Positions 1 to 8,531 of a stretch of 64,000 nucleotides of DNA are shown one piece after another (the stretch's first letter is position 1; each line of letters opens with the position of its first letter). Both the position numbers and the translations under genes were made by a program. The notes under the pieces were generated by a model, which saw only the letters and a program-made list of their open reading frames with translations, did not search any database and was not told the origin of the DNA. The DNA is from CAG-177 sp964587915 (lineage in GTDB: Bacteria > Bacillota > Clostridia > Oscillospirales > Acutalibacteraceae). The stretch is from positions 1-64,000 of the forward strand of contig CAZPMK010000002.1 of assembly GCA_964587915.1 (NCBI GenBank), read 5' to 3'.

Positions 1-65
1 ACAGGCAAAATCAAAAGATTTTGTGTGTTTCGGAGAACATTGTATCATAAATTTTTTAAGGTAAA

Positions 66-79
66 GCGGCTAACGCCGC
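66..79. other. Small GC-rich hairpin near the left edge
   Basis: GCGGC (66-70) pairs with GCCGC (75-79) around a TAAC loop. It could end a gene lying left of the window, but no strong T-run follows on either strand. Bases 1-135 hold no gene I can support; a long open frame running through them from base 25 has no ribosome site at its first ATG. Confidence 0.3.
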
Positions 80-86
80 CATTTCA

Positions 87-114
87 TGGCATACGCCGAA
101 ATTTATGGTATAAT
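87..114 (+). promoter_or_regulatory. Extended -10 promoter for the NifU-like gene
   Basis: TATAAT at 109-114 is preceded by TGG, giving an extended -10 (TGnTATAAT). The -35 is poor (TGGCAT at 87-92, 16-base spacer). Transcription would begin near 121, about 15 bases before the GTG start at 136. Confidence 0.5.
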
Positions 115-135
115 ATCCTTACAGAGGTGACTGCC

Positions 136-369
136 GTGGAAAAATATATTAACGAATACATAAGACCCCGTCTTCAGGGTGATGGCGGAGAAATAACGTT
201 TTTGAAGCAGGAGGGTAACGAGGTTACCGTTGTTTTGCAGGGCGAATGCTCGAAATGTCTGATTCTTGACAGATGCCTTAAATGGATAGAGGAACGCATT
301 GAGCATGACCGAGGCGAAAAAGTAACGCTCATCGGCATAAGAAAAAAGCCGTATTTTCAAGATAAGTGA
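136..369 (+). CDS. NifU C-terminal-domain-like protein (Fe-S assembly scaffold type)
   Basis: A 77-residue protein resembling the stand-alone NifU C-terminal (Nfu) domain. It has the family's early Arg-Pro-x-Leu-x-x-Asp-Gly-Gly stretch and then a GECSKC segment, the CxxC pair that in Nfu proteins holds a transient Fe-S cluster. I chose the GTG at 136 because GAGGTG sits 6-7 bases upstream and family similarity begins there; the frame is open to base 25 but that part has no ribosome site and is not family-like. The alpha-mannosidase gene starts 9 bases after its stop, so the two are probably co-transcribed. An Fe-S role is inferred from the family; no isc/suf genes are nearby. Confidence 0.75.
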   Translation: MEKYINEYIRPRLQGDGGEITFLKQEGNEVTVVLQGECSKCLILDRCLKWIEERIEHDRGEKVTLIGIRKKPYFQDK

Positions 370-378
370 GGCGATAAC

Positions 379-3333
379 ATGGCACACATAAAGGTTGAAC
401 GCAGGAGTATGAGACCGCAGGAGTGGATAGAATTACGCTTCGGTTGGCTCAAAAGGCATATTTATTCCGAAAAATACGAAATAGAGGATTTTTACATTCG
501 CGAGGCTCGGCAGATATCCGAGATGAATTTTGAATATTACGATGAAGAACCGAGAAAGCTGACGAGAGGAGATATGTATTTCACCCCCGACGGCACGGCG
601 TTCATCACGGCAGATACCCGTCTGCCCAAAGAGCTTGTCGGGAAAAAATACAGCTTTTTGCTCAAAACGGCGGCTGAAATGATAGTTCGTGTCAACGGTG
701 CGTATGTCGGAGGCATTGACCCCAACAGGGAGCGACTTGCGTTGTCCGATTATGTCACGGATGAAAATCTGCATTTTGATATCACGGCGTACAATCGTTC
801 CAAGCCCGATGACGAAAGGAATCCCGAAAGTCTCAGCGTCAGAGGCTGCCGCCAGATATTCGAGGGAGGATTCTTTGCGGTCGTGAACGAAAAGGTGCAG
901 TCATTGGTTTATGATACCGAGCTGCTTCTTGATGCCGCAACGAGCGGTGCATTCGGAGAGGATTTTTCAGAGTTTGTAATAAGAGAGCTTGATACCGCTC
1001 TTACCCTTATAGATTATGACGACGTGAACGATACCGACGTGACTGCGGCGGCGGAGTATATCGAGAAAAATATATTTGAGAATAAGAATTACAAAGGCGA
1101 CGGAAGCGTTGCTCTTGTGGCACATTCGCACCTTGATATTGCATATTATTGGCGAAGAATACACGCGGTACAGAAAAATCTGCGTACCGTTTTAATTCAG
1201 CTCAGACTCATGGATAAATACCCCGATTTCAAATATGCTCATTCGCAGGCTTATACATACGAAACGGTTGAAAAATATTATCCCGAGGTTTTTGAGGAGC
1301 TGAAAAAGCGTATTTCCGAGGGGAGATTTGAGCCTGTCGGAGCCATGTACGTTGAGCCTGACTGCAATATCCCGAGTGCCGAAAGCCTTATTCGCCAATG
1401 CCTTTACGGGCAGAGGTATTTCCGCGAAAAATTCGGCATAACGGTAAACAATTGCTGGTTGCCCGATGTTTTCGGAAACAGCTGGATATTACCGCAGATA
1501 CTCAAAAAAAGCGGAGCGGATTATTTTGTTTCAAACAAGATGTCAACATGGAACGATACGAACCGTTTTCCGCATAACAATTTTATTTGGAGAGGAATAG
1601 ACGGCAGCGAGGTTTATGCCTGTGTACCGCCGACGCACTTTATATCGTGGAATATGCCGAGTCAGGCGGCGGAGAATTGGGAAGCGTATCAGGATAAGGA
1701 TGTCGGCGGCGAGACCCTGCAAATGTTCGGATACGGTGACGGCGGAAGCGGTGCTACGGAGGAAATGATAGAGCTTATGCACCGTTTCCCGAAGCTCTCC
1801 GCAATGCCCGAAACACGGCACGTGAACGCATCGGAATTTCTCGAAAAGAATTTGAAGGATAATAAAAATCTTGCGGTGTGGGACGGTGAGCTGTATCTCG
1901 AAATGCACAGAGGGACGTTCACCACAAAGGCGGAGCTTAAAGAGAGAAACCGCCGTATAGAATTTCTTTTCAGGGATGCGGAGCTTATTTCTTCAATGCG
2001 TTGCCTGAACGGTGAAAAATATCCCGCCGAAAAGCTCCGAGAGCTTTACAAACGCCTGATGATAAATCAATTCCACGATATTCTTCCCGGCAGCCACATA
2101 ACACCCGTTTACCGTGATGCCGCTGAGGATATGTGTTATATCGAAAAAGAACTTTCCGAGATAACCGACAGCGGCACGGAATATATAAATACGCTCAATT
2201 TTGAACGCCGATATCCCGTTTTTCTGCCCGATGAAAGCGGAAATACAGTCAGAAAAGGTGTTCGCGGCAGGTTCGCTTGCGTGAATGCTCCGGCTCTTTC
2301 CGCCGTTAAAATAAAGGATAACGGCACCGACGGTTGCTTCTCTGAAAGTGATTTGACGGTTACAACGCCGTATTATACGGTGAAATTTAATCCCGACGGC
2401 AGTATTGCTTCACTTTACGACCGTGAGCTTTGCCGTGAGTGGGTCAAGGGCGATTTTAACAAAATCAAAATTTATCACGATACTCCGGGCAATTATGATG
2501 CGTGGGATATCCTCCCGAATTATAAAGACAAAACAGAAGAAATACGGGTTGCCGAGCCGCTTCGGTTTGTCTGCTCCGATTCGGAATGCATTGAATTTTC
2601 ATGTACGCTTGCAACCGAAAAAAGCACATGGAAAAGAAAAATTCGCCTCTTCTCATCTTCGAGAGGCATCGAGGTTGAAAATGAGGTTGATTGGAACGAA
2701 AAGCACCGCCTTGCCAAGGTTGAATTTGATTGCAACGTGCTTTCCCGCGAACTGCTTTGCGATACCTCGGCAGGTATTATCCGCAGAGAAACTCACAGAA
2801 ATACAAGCTGGCAGCAGGCGAGATTTGAGGTCTGCCACCATAAATGGTTTGACATGGCGGAACAGGGCGGCGGAATTGCCGTGCTCAATCAGGGAAAATA
2901 CGGTGTTTCTGCCGAGGATTCATGTGTTTCGCTTTCACTCCTTCGGTCAACGATAAGACCCGACCCGACATCGGATATCGGCAAGCATGATTTTTGCTAT
3001 ATGATTCTTCCCCATTGCGGTGATGCGGTCACGGCGGGGATAAACAATGCGGCATATGAATATAACATTCCGCTGAGAAAAGCAAACGTATCATGGAGCT
3101 ACGGCGATTTTTCACCCCTGTGGCTTCAGGCGGTAAAGCTGTCGGAGAACGAAAAAATGCTTGTTGTCCGTTTGAGCGAGCAGAACGGAGAGAGGGGACG
3201 GTTAAAGCTCCCGTGCCGTGCAAAATTGCTCAATATGCTTGAGGATATCACGGGCGAAGCGGAAGAAATCGACTATTCGCCGTTTGAAATAATCACTCTC
3301 GGCTTTGACATATCGGAGGAAAATAATGAATAA
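379..3333 (+). CDS. Alpha-mannosidase, glycoside hydrolase family 38
   Basis: A 984-residue cytoplasmic enzyme (no signal peptide) of GH38 size, expected to remove alpha-linked mannose from oligosaccharides. The GH38 zinc motif His-x-His-x-Asp is H249, H251, D253, and the WLPDxFG block places the probable nucleophile at D363. A further QFHDILPGS segment is typical of bacterial GH38 helical domains, and the C-terminal third is the beta-sandwich region. The N-terminal part has a sugar-binding-like beta domain. Start ATG 379 follows a GAGGCGATAAC ribosome site. It overlaps the next gene, a hexose-phosphate mutase, by 8 bases, so released mannose would be handled by an adjacent mutase. Linkage preference cannot be read from sequence. 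Confidence 0.9.
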   Translation: MAHIKVERRSMRPQEWIELRFGWLKRHIYSEKYEIEDFYIREARQISEMNFEYYDEEPRKLTRGDMYFTPDGTAFITADTRLPKELVGKKYSFLLKTAAEMIVRVNGAYVGGIDPNRERLALSDYVTDENLHFDITAYNRSKPDDERNPESLSVRGCRQIFEGGFFAVVNEKVQSLVYDTELLLDAATSGAFGEDFSEFVIRELDTALTLIDYDDVNDTDVTAAAEYIEKNIFENKNYKGDGSVALVAHSHLDIAYYWRRIHAVQKNLRTVLIQLRLMDKYPDFKYAHSQAYTYETVEKYYPEVFEELKKRISEGRFEPVGAMYVEPDCNIPSAESLIRQCLYGQRYFREKFGITVNNCWLPDVFGNSWILPQILKKSGADYFVSNKMSTWNDTNRFPHNNFIWRGIDGSEVYACVPPTHFISWNMPSQAAENWEAYQDKDVGGETLQMFGYGDGGSGATEEMIELMHRFPKLSAMPETRHVNASEFLEKNLKDNKNLAVWDGELYLEMHRGTFTTKAELKERNRRIEFLFRDAELISSMRCLNGEKYPAEKLRELYKRLMINQFHDILPGSHITPVYRDAAEDMCYIEKELSEITDSGTEYINTLNFERRYPVFLPDESGNTVRKGVRGRFACVNAPALSAVKIKDNGTDGCFSESDLTVTTPYYTVKFNPDGSIASLYDRELCREWVKGDFNKIKIYHDTPGNYDAWDILPNYKDKTEEIRVAEPLRFVCSDSECIEFSCTLATEKSTWKRKIRLFSSSRGIEVENEVDWNEKHRLAKVEFDCNVLSRELLCDTSAGIIRRETHRNTSWQQARFEVCHHKWFDMAEQGGGIAVLNQGKYGVSAEDSCVSLSLLRSTIRPDPTSDIGKHDFCYMILPHCGDAVTAGINNAAYEYNIPLRKANVSWSYGDFSPLWLQAVKLSENEKMLVVRLSEQNGERGRLKLPCRAKLLNMLEDITGEAEEIDYSPFEIITLGFDISEENNE

Positions 3334-4930
3334 TTACGAATATTGGCTCACCTTGGACGAGGAAACCGCCGCCGAGCTTAAAGCGATTACGGACAAATCG
3401 GAGCTTGAGGACAGATTTTACAAGGAATTGGAATTCGGCACGGGCGGAATGCGGGGAATAATGGGCGCAGGTCCTAACAGAATGAACCGCTATACCGTTG
3501 CAAGAGCAACAAAGGGGCTTGCCGAAATGCTGAAAACGGGCAGTGTTGCCGTGGCATATGATTCTCGACTCAATTCTGCGGAATTTGCACGCACCGCCGC
3601 CTCCGTTCTCTGCTCTGCGGGAATAAAGGTGTATCTTTTTGATACGCTTATGCCGACACCCGTGCTCTCTTTTGCGGTAAAGCATCATTCGTGCGATGCG
3701 GGAATAGTAGTTACCGCAAGCCATAATCCGAAAGAATACAACGGATATAAGGTTTATGATGCAAACGGCTGTCAGCTTTTGCCCGATGAAGCTCATGAAT
3801 TAACACGCCGTATAGCCACCGTTACCGAACTCGGCAAAATACCGATGATGTCGCTTGACGAGGCACAGAAAAACGGCTTGCTCGAATACATCGGAGAAAA
3901 AACGCTCGAGGCATTTCTTGACGAAGTGAAAAAGCTGAGCATATATAAAGGCGGAAACGTAAAAATAGTATATACGCCTTTGCACGGAACGGGCAATATT
4001 CCCGTAAGACGGATTCTCGGTGAAAAAAATGTTTCCGTTGTTGCCGCACAGGAGCTTCCCGACGGTAATTTTTCCACGGTGCGTTCGCCGAATCCCGAAG
4101 AAAAAGATGCACTCACTCTTGCCGCCGAGCAGGGGATTGCCGAAAATGCCGATATAATAATCGGTACGGATCCCGATTGCGACCGTGTCGGTGTCGGCGT
4201 TCGGGAGGACAACGGCTTCACGCTCTTAACGGGAAATCAAACGGGAGCATTGCTCACGGATTTTATCCTGCGTTTCAAAAAGGAAATTCCCGAAAATGCG
4301 GCGATTGTAAAAACGATAGTTACGAGCGGCTTGGGCAGTGCGATTGCGGCGGATTATTCCGTTTCGACCGTGCAAACGCTCACGGGCTTTAAGTATATCG
4401 GCAAAAAAATATGCGATTGGGAAAAGAACGGGGAGCATACATACGTTTTCGGCTACGAGGAAAGCTACGGCTGTCTTGCGGGAACTCATGCGGCGGATAA
4501 GGATGCCGTTTCCGCTTCAATGCTCATTGCCGAAATGACCGCTTATTGGAAGGACAGAGGAAAGACCCTCACTCAGGCACTCGACGAAATATATCGCAAA
4601 TACGGTTACTATCTTGACAGCCTTGAAACCGTTGTGCTGAAAGGAAAAGAGGGTGCGGAAAAAATCCTCAATGCGATGACCGCTCTGCGTAAAAAGGGCG
4701 AGGAGCTTTTTGTTGAGCCGGTGAAGCTGTCGGATTATCTGAATGGTGCAGACGGCTTGCCGAAAGAAAATGTATTAAAGTTTGAATTTGATGACGGCTC
4801 ATGGGCGGCTGTCCGTCCGTCGGGAACCGAGCCTAAACTGAAAATGTATTTTTCGGTACGGGGAGAGGATAAAGCCTCCGCCGCCGAAAAGCAGAAGCGA
4901 ATAAGAGACACTTTGTTTTCTGTAATTTAA
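3326..4930 (+). CDS. Phosphoglucomutase/phosphomannomutase (alpha-D-phosphohexomutase family)
   Basis: A 534-residue alpha-D-phosphohexomutase moving phosphate between C1 and C6 of glucose or mannose. The phosphoserine loop TASHNP puts the catalytic serine at S132; the metal loop GTDPDCDR holds D282, D284 and D286; the sugar-specificity loop reads GYEES; the phosphate-binding loop RPSGTEPK lies near the C-terminus. The length and the GTGGMRG block near the N-terminus fit the PgcA-like bacterial group rather than GlmM (about 450 residues). The ATG at 3326 has GGAGGA 5 bases upstream; an upstream ATG at 3305 in the same frame has no ribosome site and lies inside the mannosidase gene. Translation is probably coupled to the mannosidase. 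Confidence 0.9.
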   Translation: MNNYEYWLTLDEETAAELKAITDKSELEDRFYKELEFGTGGMRGIMGAGPNRMNRYTVARATKGLAEMLKTGSVAVAYDSRLNSAEFARTAASVLCSAGIKVYLFDTLMPTPVLSFAVKHHSCDAGIVVTASHNPKEYNGYKVYDANGCQLLPDEAHELTRRIATVTELGKIPMMSLDEAQKNGLLEYIGEKTLEAFLDEVKKLSIYKGGNVKIVYTPLHGTGNIPVRRILGEKNVSVVAAQELPDGNFSTVRSPNPEEKDALTLAAEQGIAENADIIIGTDPDCDRVGVGVREDNGFTLLTGNQTGALLTDFILRFKKEIPENAAIVKTIVTSGLGSAIAADYSVSTVQTLTGFKYIGKKICDWEKNGEHTYVFGYEESYGCLAGTHAADKDAVSASMLIAEMTAYWKDRGKTLTQALDEIYRKYGYYLDSLETVVLKGKEGAEKILNAMTALRKKGEELFVEPVKLSDYLNGADGLPKENVLKFEFDDGSWAAVRPSGTEPKLKMYFSVRGEDKASAAEKQKRIRDTLFSVI

Positions 4931-4939
4931 GGAGAAAAT

Positions 4940-5512
4940 ATGCTTCATTTGAAAATGTACCGACCGTCAAGCACGCCGGTCAGAGAGCTGATATTGCCCG
5001 AGGGCTGTGCGATAACGCATTTTTCCGAGCCCGAGGACAGAGCCGAATGGATAGAATGCTGTAAAAACGGACTTGTGGCTGATGATATTTCCGGAGCGGA
5101 ACGCTTTGAATGGGATGTTGTGAATCGTTCCGATTTGAAATTTCCCGAGGATGTTATCTTTCTTGATTTTGACGGCGTTCACGTTGCGACTGCGAGCATG
5201 ATATATAATGCCGAGAAGAATTACGGCGGTCTCCACATGGTCGGAATGAAAACCGAATTTCGCGGCAGAGGGCTGATAAAATATCTCAACAATGCTGCGG
5301 TGGGAATACTTGTCGAGCGAGGTGTTGATTATATCGAGCTGTTGACAAGCGAGTGGCGGGTCAATGCGATACGCAGCTATCTCAGCGAGGGCTTTTTGCC
5401 CGTCGAATACGCCGAGGGCATGGAGGAACGCTGGCGTAAGCTGTTTTCGGAAATCGGTATCTCCGGAGTCGATATGGTTCGCGAGAACGGTTCACTCTAT
5501 AAAACAATATAA
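4940..5512 (+). CDS. GNAT-family N-acetyltransferase, substrate unknown
   Basis: A 190-residue protein with a GNAT core: an acetyl-CoA loop at FRGRGLIKYL (the Arg/Gln-x-x-Gly-x-Gly/Ala pattern) followed by the strand-helix in which the chain returns to a variable residue near a Tyr/Phe. The first 80 residues are a lineage-specific lid. It starts 9 bases after the mutase stop with AAGGAG as ribosome site and is the last gene before a strong terminator, so it belongs to the mannosidase-mutase unit. It may acetylate a sugar or a small amine; the acceptor cannot be deduced. Confidence 0.75.
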   Translation: MLHLKMYRPSSTPVRELILPEGCAITHFSEPEDRAEWIECCKNGLVADDISGAERFEWDVVNRSDLKFPEDVIFLDFDGVHVATASMIYNAEKNYGGLHMVGMKTEFRGRGLIKYLNNAAVGILVERGVDYIELLTSEWRVNAIRSYLSEGFLPVEYAEGMEERWRKLFSEIGISGVDMVRENGSLYKTI

Positions 5513-5517
5513 AAAAA

Positions 5518-5556
5518 CAGCCGAGGGCTTAAAACGCCTTCGGCTGTAAAATTTTA
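5518..5556. terminator. Bidirectional intrinsic terminator
   Basis: CAGCCGAGGGC (5518-5528) pairs with GCCTTCGGCTG (5536-5546), one G-U. An A-run precedes and a T-rich tail follows, so it can end both the plus-strand GNAT unit and the minus-strand rodA-like gene that converges on it. Confidence 0.85.
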
Positions 5557-5557
5557 G

Positions 5558-6766
5558 TCAGGCTTCCGAGAACGGTGTGTTAATTCCCGTTAAGCGGAAG
5601 TTTACGGGGTCACGGTCGCAGTTGAAGCGGTAAACGCTCATGACCATGCCTATTGCAAAATAAATACAAAGATTAGATGAACCGCCGGCACTGACGAACG
5701 GAAGCGTTATGCCGATACAGGGCAGGAGCATGAGGCACATTCCGATGTTAATTATGACCTGAGAGCCTATCATGAACGCCGTTCCGTAGCATAAGAGACT
5801 TCCCGAGATATTTCTCGAATGTTTGCCGACACGAATGATTTTAATTACTATCAGCGTGAACACGGCAAGAAGTCCTATCGCACCGATAAATCCAAGCTCT
5901 TCACCTACGACGGAGAATACCATGTCACTCTCATTGACGGGTACGCCCGCCGCGGATTGAGTATACGTTCCTTTAAAAAGACCGTCGCCGAGCAGCTTGC
6001 CCGAGCCTATGGCGTTTACACAGCGCTGCTGCTGATAAATGACCTTGTTGTATACAGATTCGCTCAATGCCGAGGGATAGTATATGGCAAGGATTCTTTG
6101 GCGGTGAAGGTTTGAAAGGAATTTCACCCACAGCAGGGGGGTGGCGGCAACGGCACCGCACAATGCCAAGGCAAAATATCGGAGCTTTACTCCTGCAACA
6201 AACATCATTCCCACAAACATGAGGGCAAAAATTATTGCCGAGCCGGGGTCACCCGTGAGAACTATTATTCCTATGGGAACAAGGGCGTGGAGGGTGAGGA
6301 GAAGCACGTTTTTTACTCTGTTTATATCGTCCTTAACCGCATCAATATGTGCCGTAAAGGTAATGATAAATCCGATTTTGGCAAGCTCCGAGGGCTGAAA
6401 TTTCAGCGAAAACGTTTCAGTCGTTATTATAGGAAGCCAGCATTTTGCGTCGGGTCTGTCCGTCGGTGCATCACCGAAAATAAAGAGTGAAAGAAGCAGA
6501 AGCAGACACACTCCGCCGACTATCGGCCAAAGGCTTATCATGGCGTTATATTCGACAAGTGAAATAAAAAGACAGAGAATGATTCCGAGTGCCGAGGCAC
6601 AAATCATTATAAGGCAGTCTCTGCTTATCGTAAGACCGCTGCTTGCCGCTTCGTTCATGGTTGCACTGTATACCATGAGCACTCCGAAAGCAGAGGTCAG
6701 TATGCAAGCCAAATATAAGAGGATATCCGTTTCCTTTATGTTATTTTTCAGAGCTGTTTTGCTCAC
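5558..6766 (-). CDS. rodA: SEDS-family peptidoglycan polymerase, RodA/FtsW/SpoVE type
   Basis: A 402-residue polytopic membrane protein with about ten hydrophobic helices. SEDS hallmarks are present: the FQPSEL block after helix 3-4, the extracellular segment ending in DMVFSVVGEELGFIG, and the loop LPCIGITLPFVSAGGSS before the last helix. SEDS proteins polymerise lipid II with a class B PBP; no partner PBP or mre genes are in the window. Choosing between RodA, FtsW and SpoVE from sequence alone is not safe; the tripeptide-rich periplasmic loop suggests RodA. The GTG start at 6766 has AAGGAGG 7 bases upstream, and this ribosome site overlaps the stop codon of a possible 30-aa upstream peptide. 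Confidence 0.88.
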   Translation of the reverse strand: MSKTALKNNIKETDILLYLACILTSAFGVLMVYSATMNEAASSGLTISRDCLIMICASALGIILCLFISLVEYNAMISLWPIVGGVCLLLLLSLFIFGDAPTDRPDAKCWLPIITTETFSLKFQPSELAKIGFIITFTAHIDAVKDDINRVKNVLLLTLHALVPIGIIVLTGDPGSAIIFALMFVGMMFVAGVKLRYFALALCGAVAATPLLWVKFLSNLHRQRILAIYYPSALSESVYNKVIYQQQRCVNAIGSGKLLGDGLFKGTYTQSAAGVPVNESDMVFSVVGEELGFIGAIGLLAVFTLIVIKIIRVGKHSRNISGSLLCYGTAFMIGSQVIINIGMCLMLLPCIGITLPFVSAGGSSNLCIYFAIGMVMSVYRFNCDRDPVNFRLTGINTPFSEA

Positions 6767-6778
6767 GGCGGCACCTCC

Positions 6779-6871
6779 TTAGTGCTGTTTTGCGGTTATC
6801 TTTTTGAGAGCGAATATTTCGCCCGTAAGCAGGACGGAGAAGATGATTGCAACGATGAAGCCAATCTTCAA
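6779..6871 (-). CDS. Possible 30-aa membrane peptide upstream of the SEDS gene
   Basis: A 30-codon frame with a TTG start, a lysine near the N-terminus, one hydrophobic helix (about residues 4-22) and a basic tail. AGGGG lies about 6 bases before the TTG, inside a perfect hairpin. The stop codon is part of the TAAGGAGG that serves the SEDS gene, an arrangement typical of translational coupling. It has no known relative that I recognise, and with this length chance cannot be excluded. It could equally be a leader without a functional product. Confidence 0.35.
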   Translation of the reverse strand: MKIGFIVAIIFSVLLTGEIFALKKITAKQH

Positions 6872-6873
6872 AT

Positions 6874-6895
6874 GAAGCCCCTGTTACGGGGCTTC
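6874..6895. terminator. Perfect hairpin after the ceramidase-like gene
   Basis: GAAGCCCC (6874-6881) pairs perfectly with GGGGCTTC (6888-6895) around a six-base loop. The T-run lies on the plus-strand side (TTTTA at 6896-6900); on the minus strand, where the genes run, only ATTTG follows. It may therefore be a weak terminator of the ceramidase-like unit, or it may hide the ribosome site of the tiny ORF ending at 6779. Confidence 0.5.
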
Positions 6896-6911
6896 TTTTA
6901 ATATCAAGGGT

Positions 6912-8516
6912 TTATTTAACTTCGTCAAAAAGTGCAAGATAAGCACTTGCTATCGTTTCGCCCGCCTTGGGACCCGTGGAAACGATTTCTTCGTTCTCGG
7001 TAAGATATGAATGCCAGCTGTTTTCATTAAGAATGTAGCCTATCTGGTCATTGGTGATACCGAATACAATAAGCTCCTTATCGGCTGCTTTTTCGGCGAA
7101 TGAGGGATAATTCCAATTTGTTCCCGTCCATGACTCTGCGGCAGTATCGGCACCGCCGAAAGCAATTTCGGGAGCAATCTCACCGGGGATTATCGCAACT
7201 GCAAGACTGTCGCCGAATTCGGCATAACCGACCTCGGTTACAACCTCATATTTGAGACCCGAGCGAACGACCTGATTGAGAAGCAGACCGCACTTTGCAG
7301 CAAGAACGAGAATGTTGTTGCTGATGGGAACAAAGACCTCGGTAAATCTGATGTTGAGAATCGGAGCAACCTCGGTTTCGTTCGTTATCGAGCAAACAAT
7401 CTGACCGAGCTTTTCGCCGTATGCCGCAAGACGGGCATATCTTTCACCGTACTCCTCAACCATGGATTCATCGGGGGTTACGGGTCCCGTTTGAAGCGTT
7501 ATTGCAAGCTCCGCACCCTGGATGTAGAAATAGTTTGCACCTGCGGTTTCATTGATATACTTTTCCATATAATACGGATAATCGCCCGTAAGCACCGTGC
7601 CTGCCGCACCGTTGCCCACGCAGTGGATTGCACCGTTGATTATCCAAGTTTCTTCAGATTCGGAATTGTCGGGTACAAAGCGAAGTCTGTGGAGCATTTC
7701 ATCGTAAACCTGAGGGTTACGCTTGTCTCTGATGTATTCGGCAACGTTTACTTCACCGTAATACATAGTGCCGCTTTCCATGCCTTCAACAGCTTCTATC
7801 ATCGTGTTGAGAGTCTTCTCATAGAGGTTAGCCATGTAATCCTCATTCTGACCGCTGGGAAGCTCAAGACCGAGAATGTTGCGAACGCATGAGGTGAATA
7901 CGGCACTGACGATATCTCCGTTCATACCGAACGTATCAACACAGCTGTGCTGATGAAGAGCGGAAATATTGACGGAGGTGATGTTGAGGCCTTCCTTTTC
8001 GGCATAATCCGCAAAGAGCTTTCTGATGGCTCTTACGTCGGTATTTGCCATGCCGTATGCATCAAGACAGGAGAAAATCGTTATTCCTCTGCCGTCGGAC
8101 ATCGCAACGGTTCTGACCTTCTGATCATCTCTGACCTCGGTAGCGAGCTTTTTGGTAACGGAAAGACTGCCGCCTACGTAGTAGTCGCCGTCACCCGAAA
8201 GCTCCTTGCCCGTAAGGAGAGAAGCGTTGGAATAACCTACATACCATTTTGCGTTTGCAGCGGGGGCGTCGAGAAATTCATTTGCATTAAGACCTTCATA
8301 GAAATTCTCGGAAACATAGTCGCTCTTTGAAACCCAATCGGGGCTCTTGATGAGAGCGGCGATACCGCCTACAAGTACGTCGATAACTTTATCAACCGCA
8401 CGGTAGAAGCCTCTTTCGGCGCTGCTTGTTACCACGGTTGCCGCCGATGCGGGAACTGCAAATGCAGACATAAGCACCGCACAGGCGAGGATAAGTGCAA
8501 GAATTTTTTTCTTCAT
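6912..8516 (-). CDS. Secreted neutral/alkaline ceramidase-like hydrolase
   Basis: A 534-residue exported protein. Residues 1-25 form a clean signal peptide (MKKK, hydrophobic core, ending PASA-A). The rest resembles the N-terminal catalytic domain of neutral/alkaline ceramidases: an early invariant-like GYS, a histidine motif ALHQHS (H188, H190) where the family has a zinc-binding HTHS, a PGEIAPEIAFG segment matching the family PGE motif, and FGITNDQIGYI near the C-terminus where the family has GLANDYIGY. It lacks the C-terminal immunoglobulin-like domain, so it is shorter than classical enzymes. It could hydrolyse ceramides or another amide-linked lipid; the substrate is not proven. It is the last gene of the SGNH-EIIC unit and starts 15 bases after the permease stop. 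Confidence 0.7.
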   Translation of the reverse strand: MKKKILALILACAVLMSAFAVPASAATVVTSSAERGFYRAVDKVIDVLVGGIAALIKSPDWVSKSDYVSENFYEGLNANEFLDAPAANAKWYVGYSNASLLTGKELSGDGDYYVGGSLSVTKKLATEVRDDQKVRTVAMSDGRGITIFSCLDAYGMANTDVRAIRKLFADYAEKEGLNITSVNISALHQHSCVDTFGMNGDIVSAVFTSCVRNILGLELPSGQNEDYMANLYEKTLNTMIEAVEGMESGTMYYGEVNVAEYIRDKRNPQVYDEMLHRLRFVPDNSESEETWIINGAIHCVGNGAAGTVLTGDYPYYMEKYINETAGANYFYIQGAELAITLQTGPVTPDESMVEEYGERYARLAAYGEKLGQIVCSITNETEVAPILNIRFTEVFVPISNNILVLAAKCGLLLNQVVRSGLKYEVVTEVGYAEFGDSLAVAIIPGEIAPEIAFGGADTAAESWTGTNWNYPSFAEKAADKELIVFGITNDQIGYILNENSWHSYLTENEEIVSTGPKAGETIASAYLALFDEVK

Positions 8517-8531
8517 GGAATAAAACCTCCG

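Noticed and set aside
25..135. Upstream extension of the NifU-like frame
   Set aside because: No ribosome site at the first ATG, and a TATAAT promoter lies inside it; family similarity starts at the GTG at 136.
2405..2956. 183-aa frame inside the alpha-mannosidase gene
   Set aside because: Out-of-frame shadow with a basic, low-information translation; the GH38 frame is continuous and conserved here.
3326..4930. GlmM, as the missing partner of cdaA-cdaR
   Set aside because: At 534 residues and with its GTGGMRG opening it belongs to the PgcA-like phosphohexomutases, not the shorter GlmM type.
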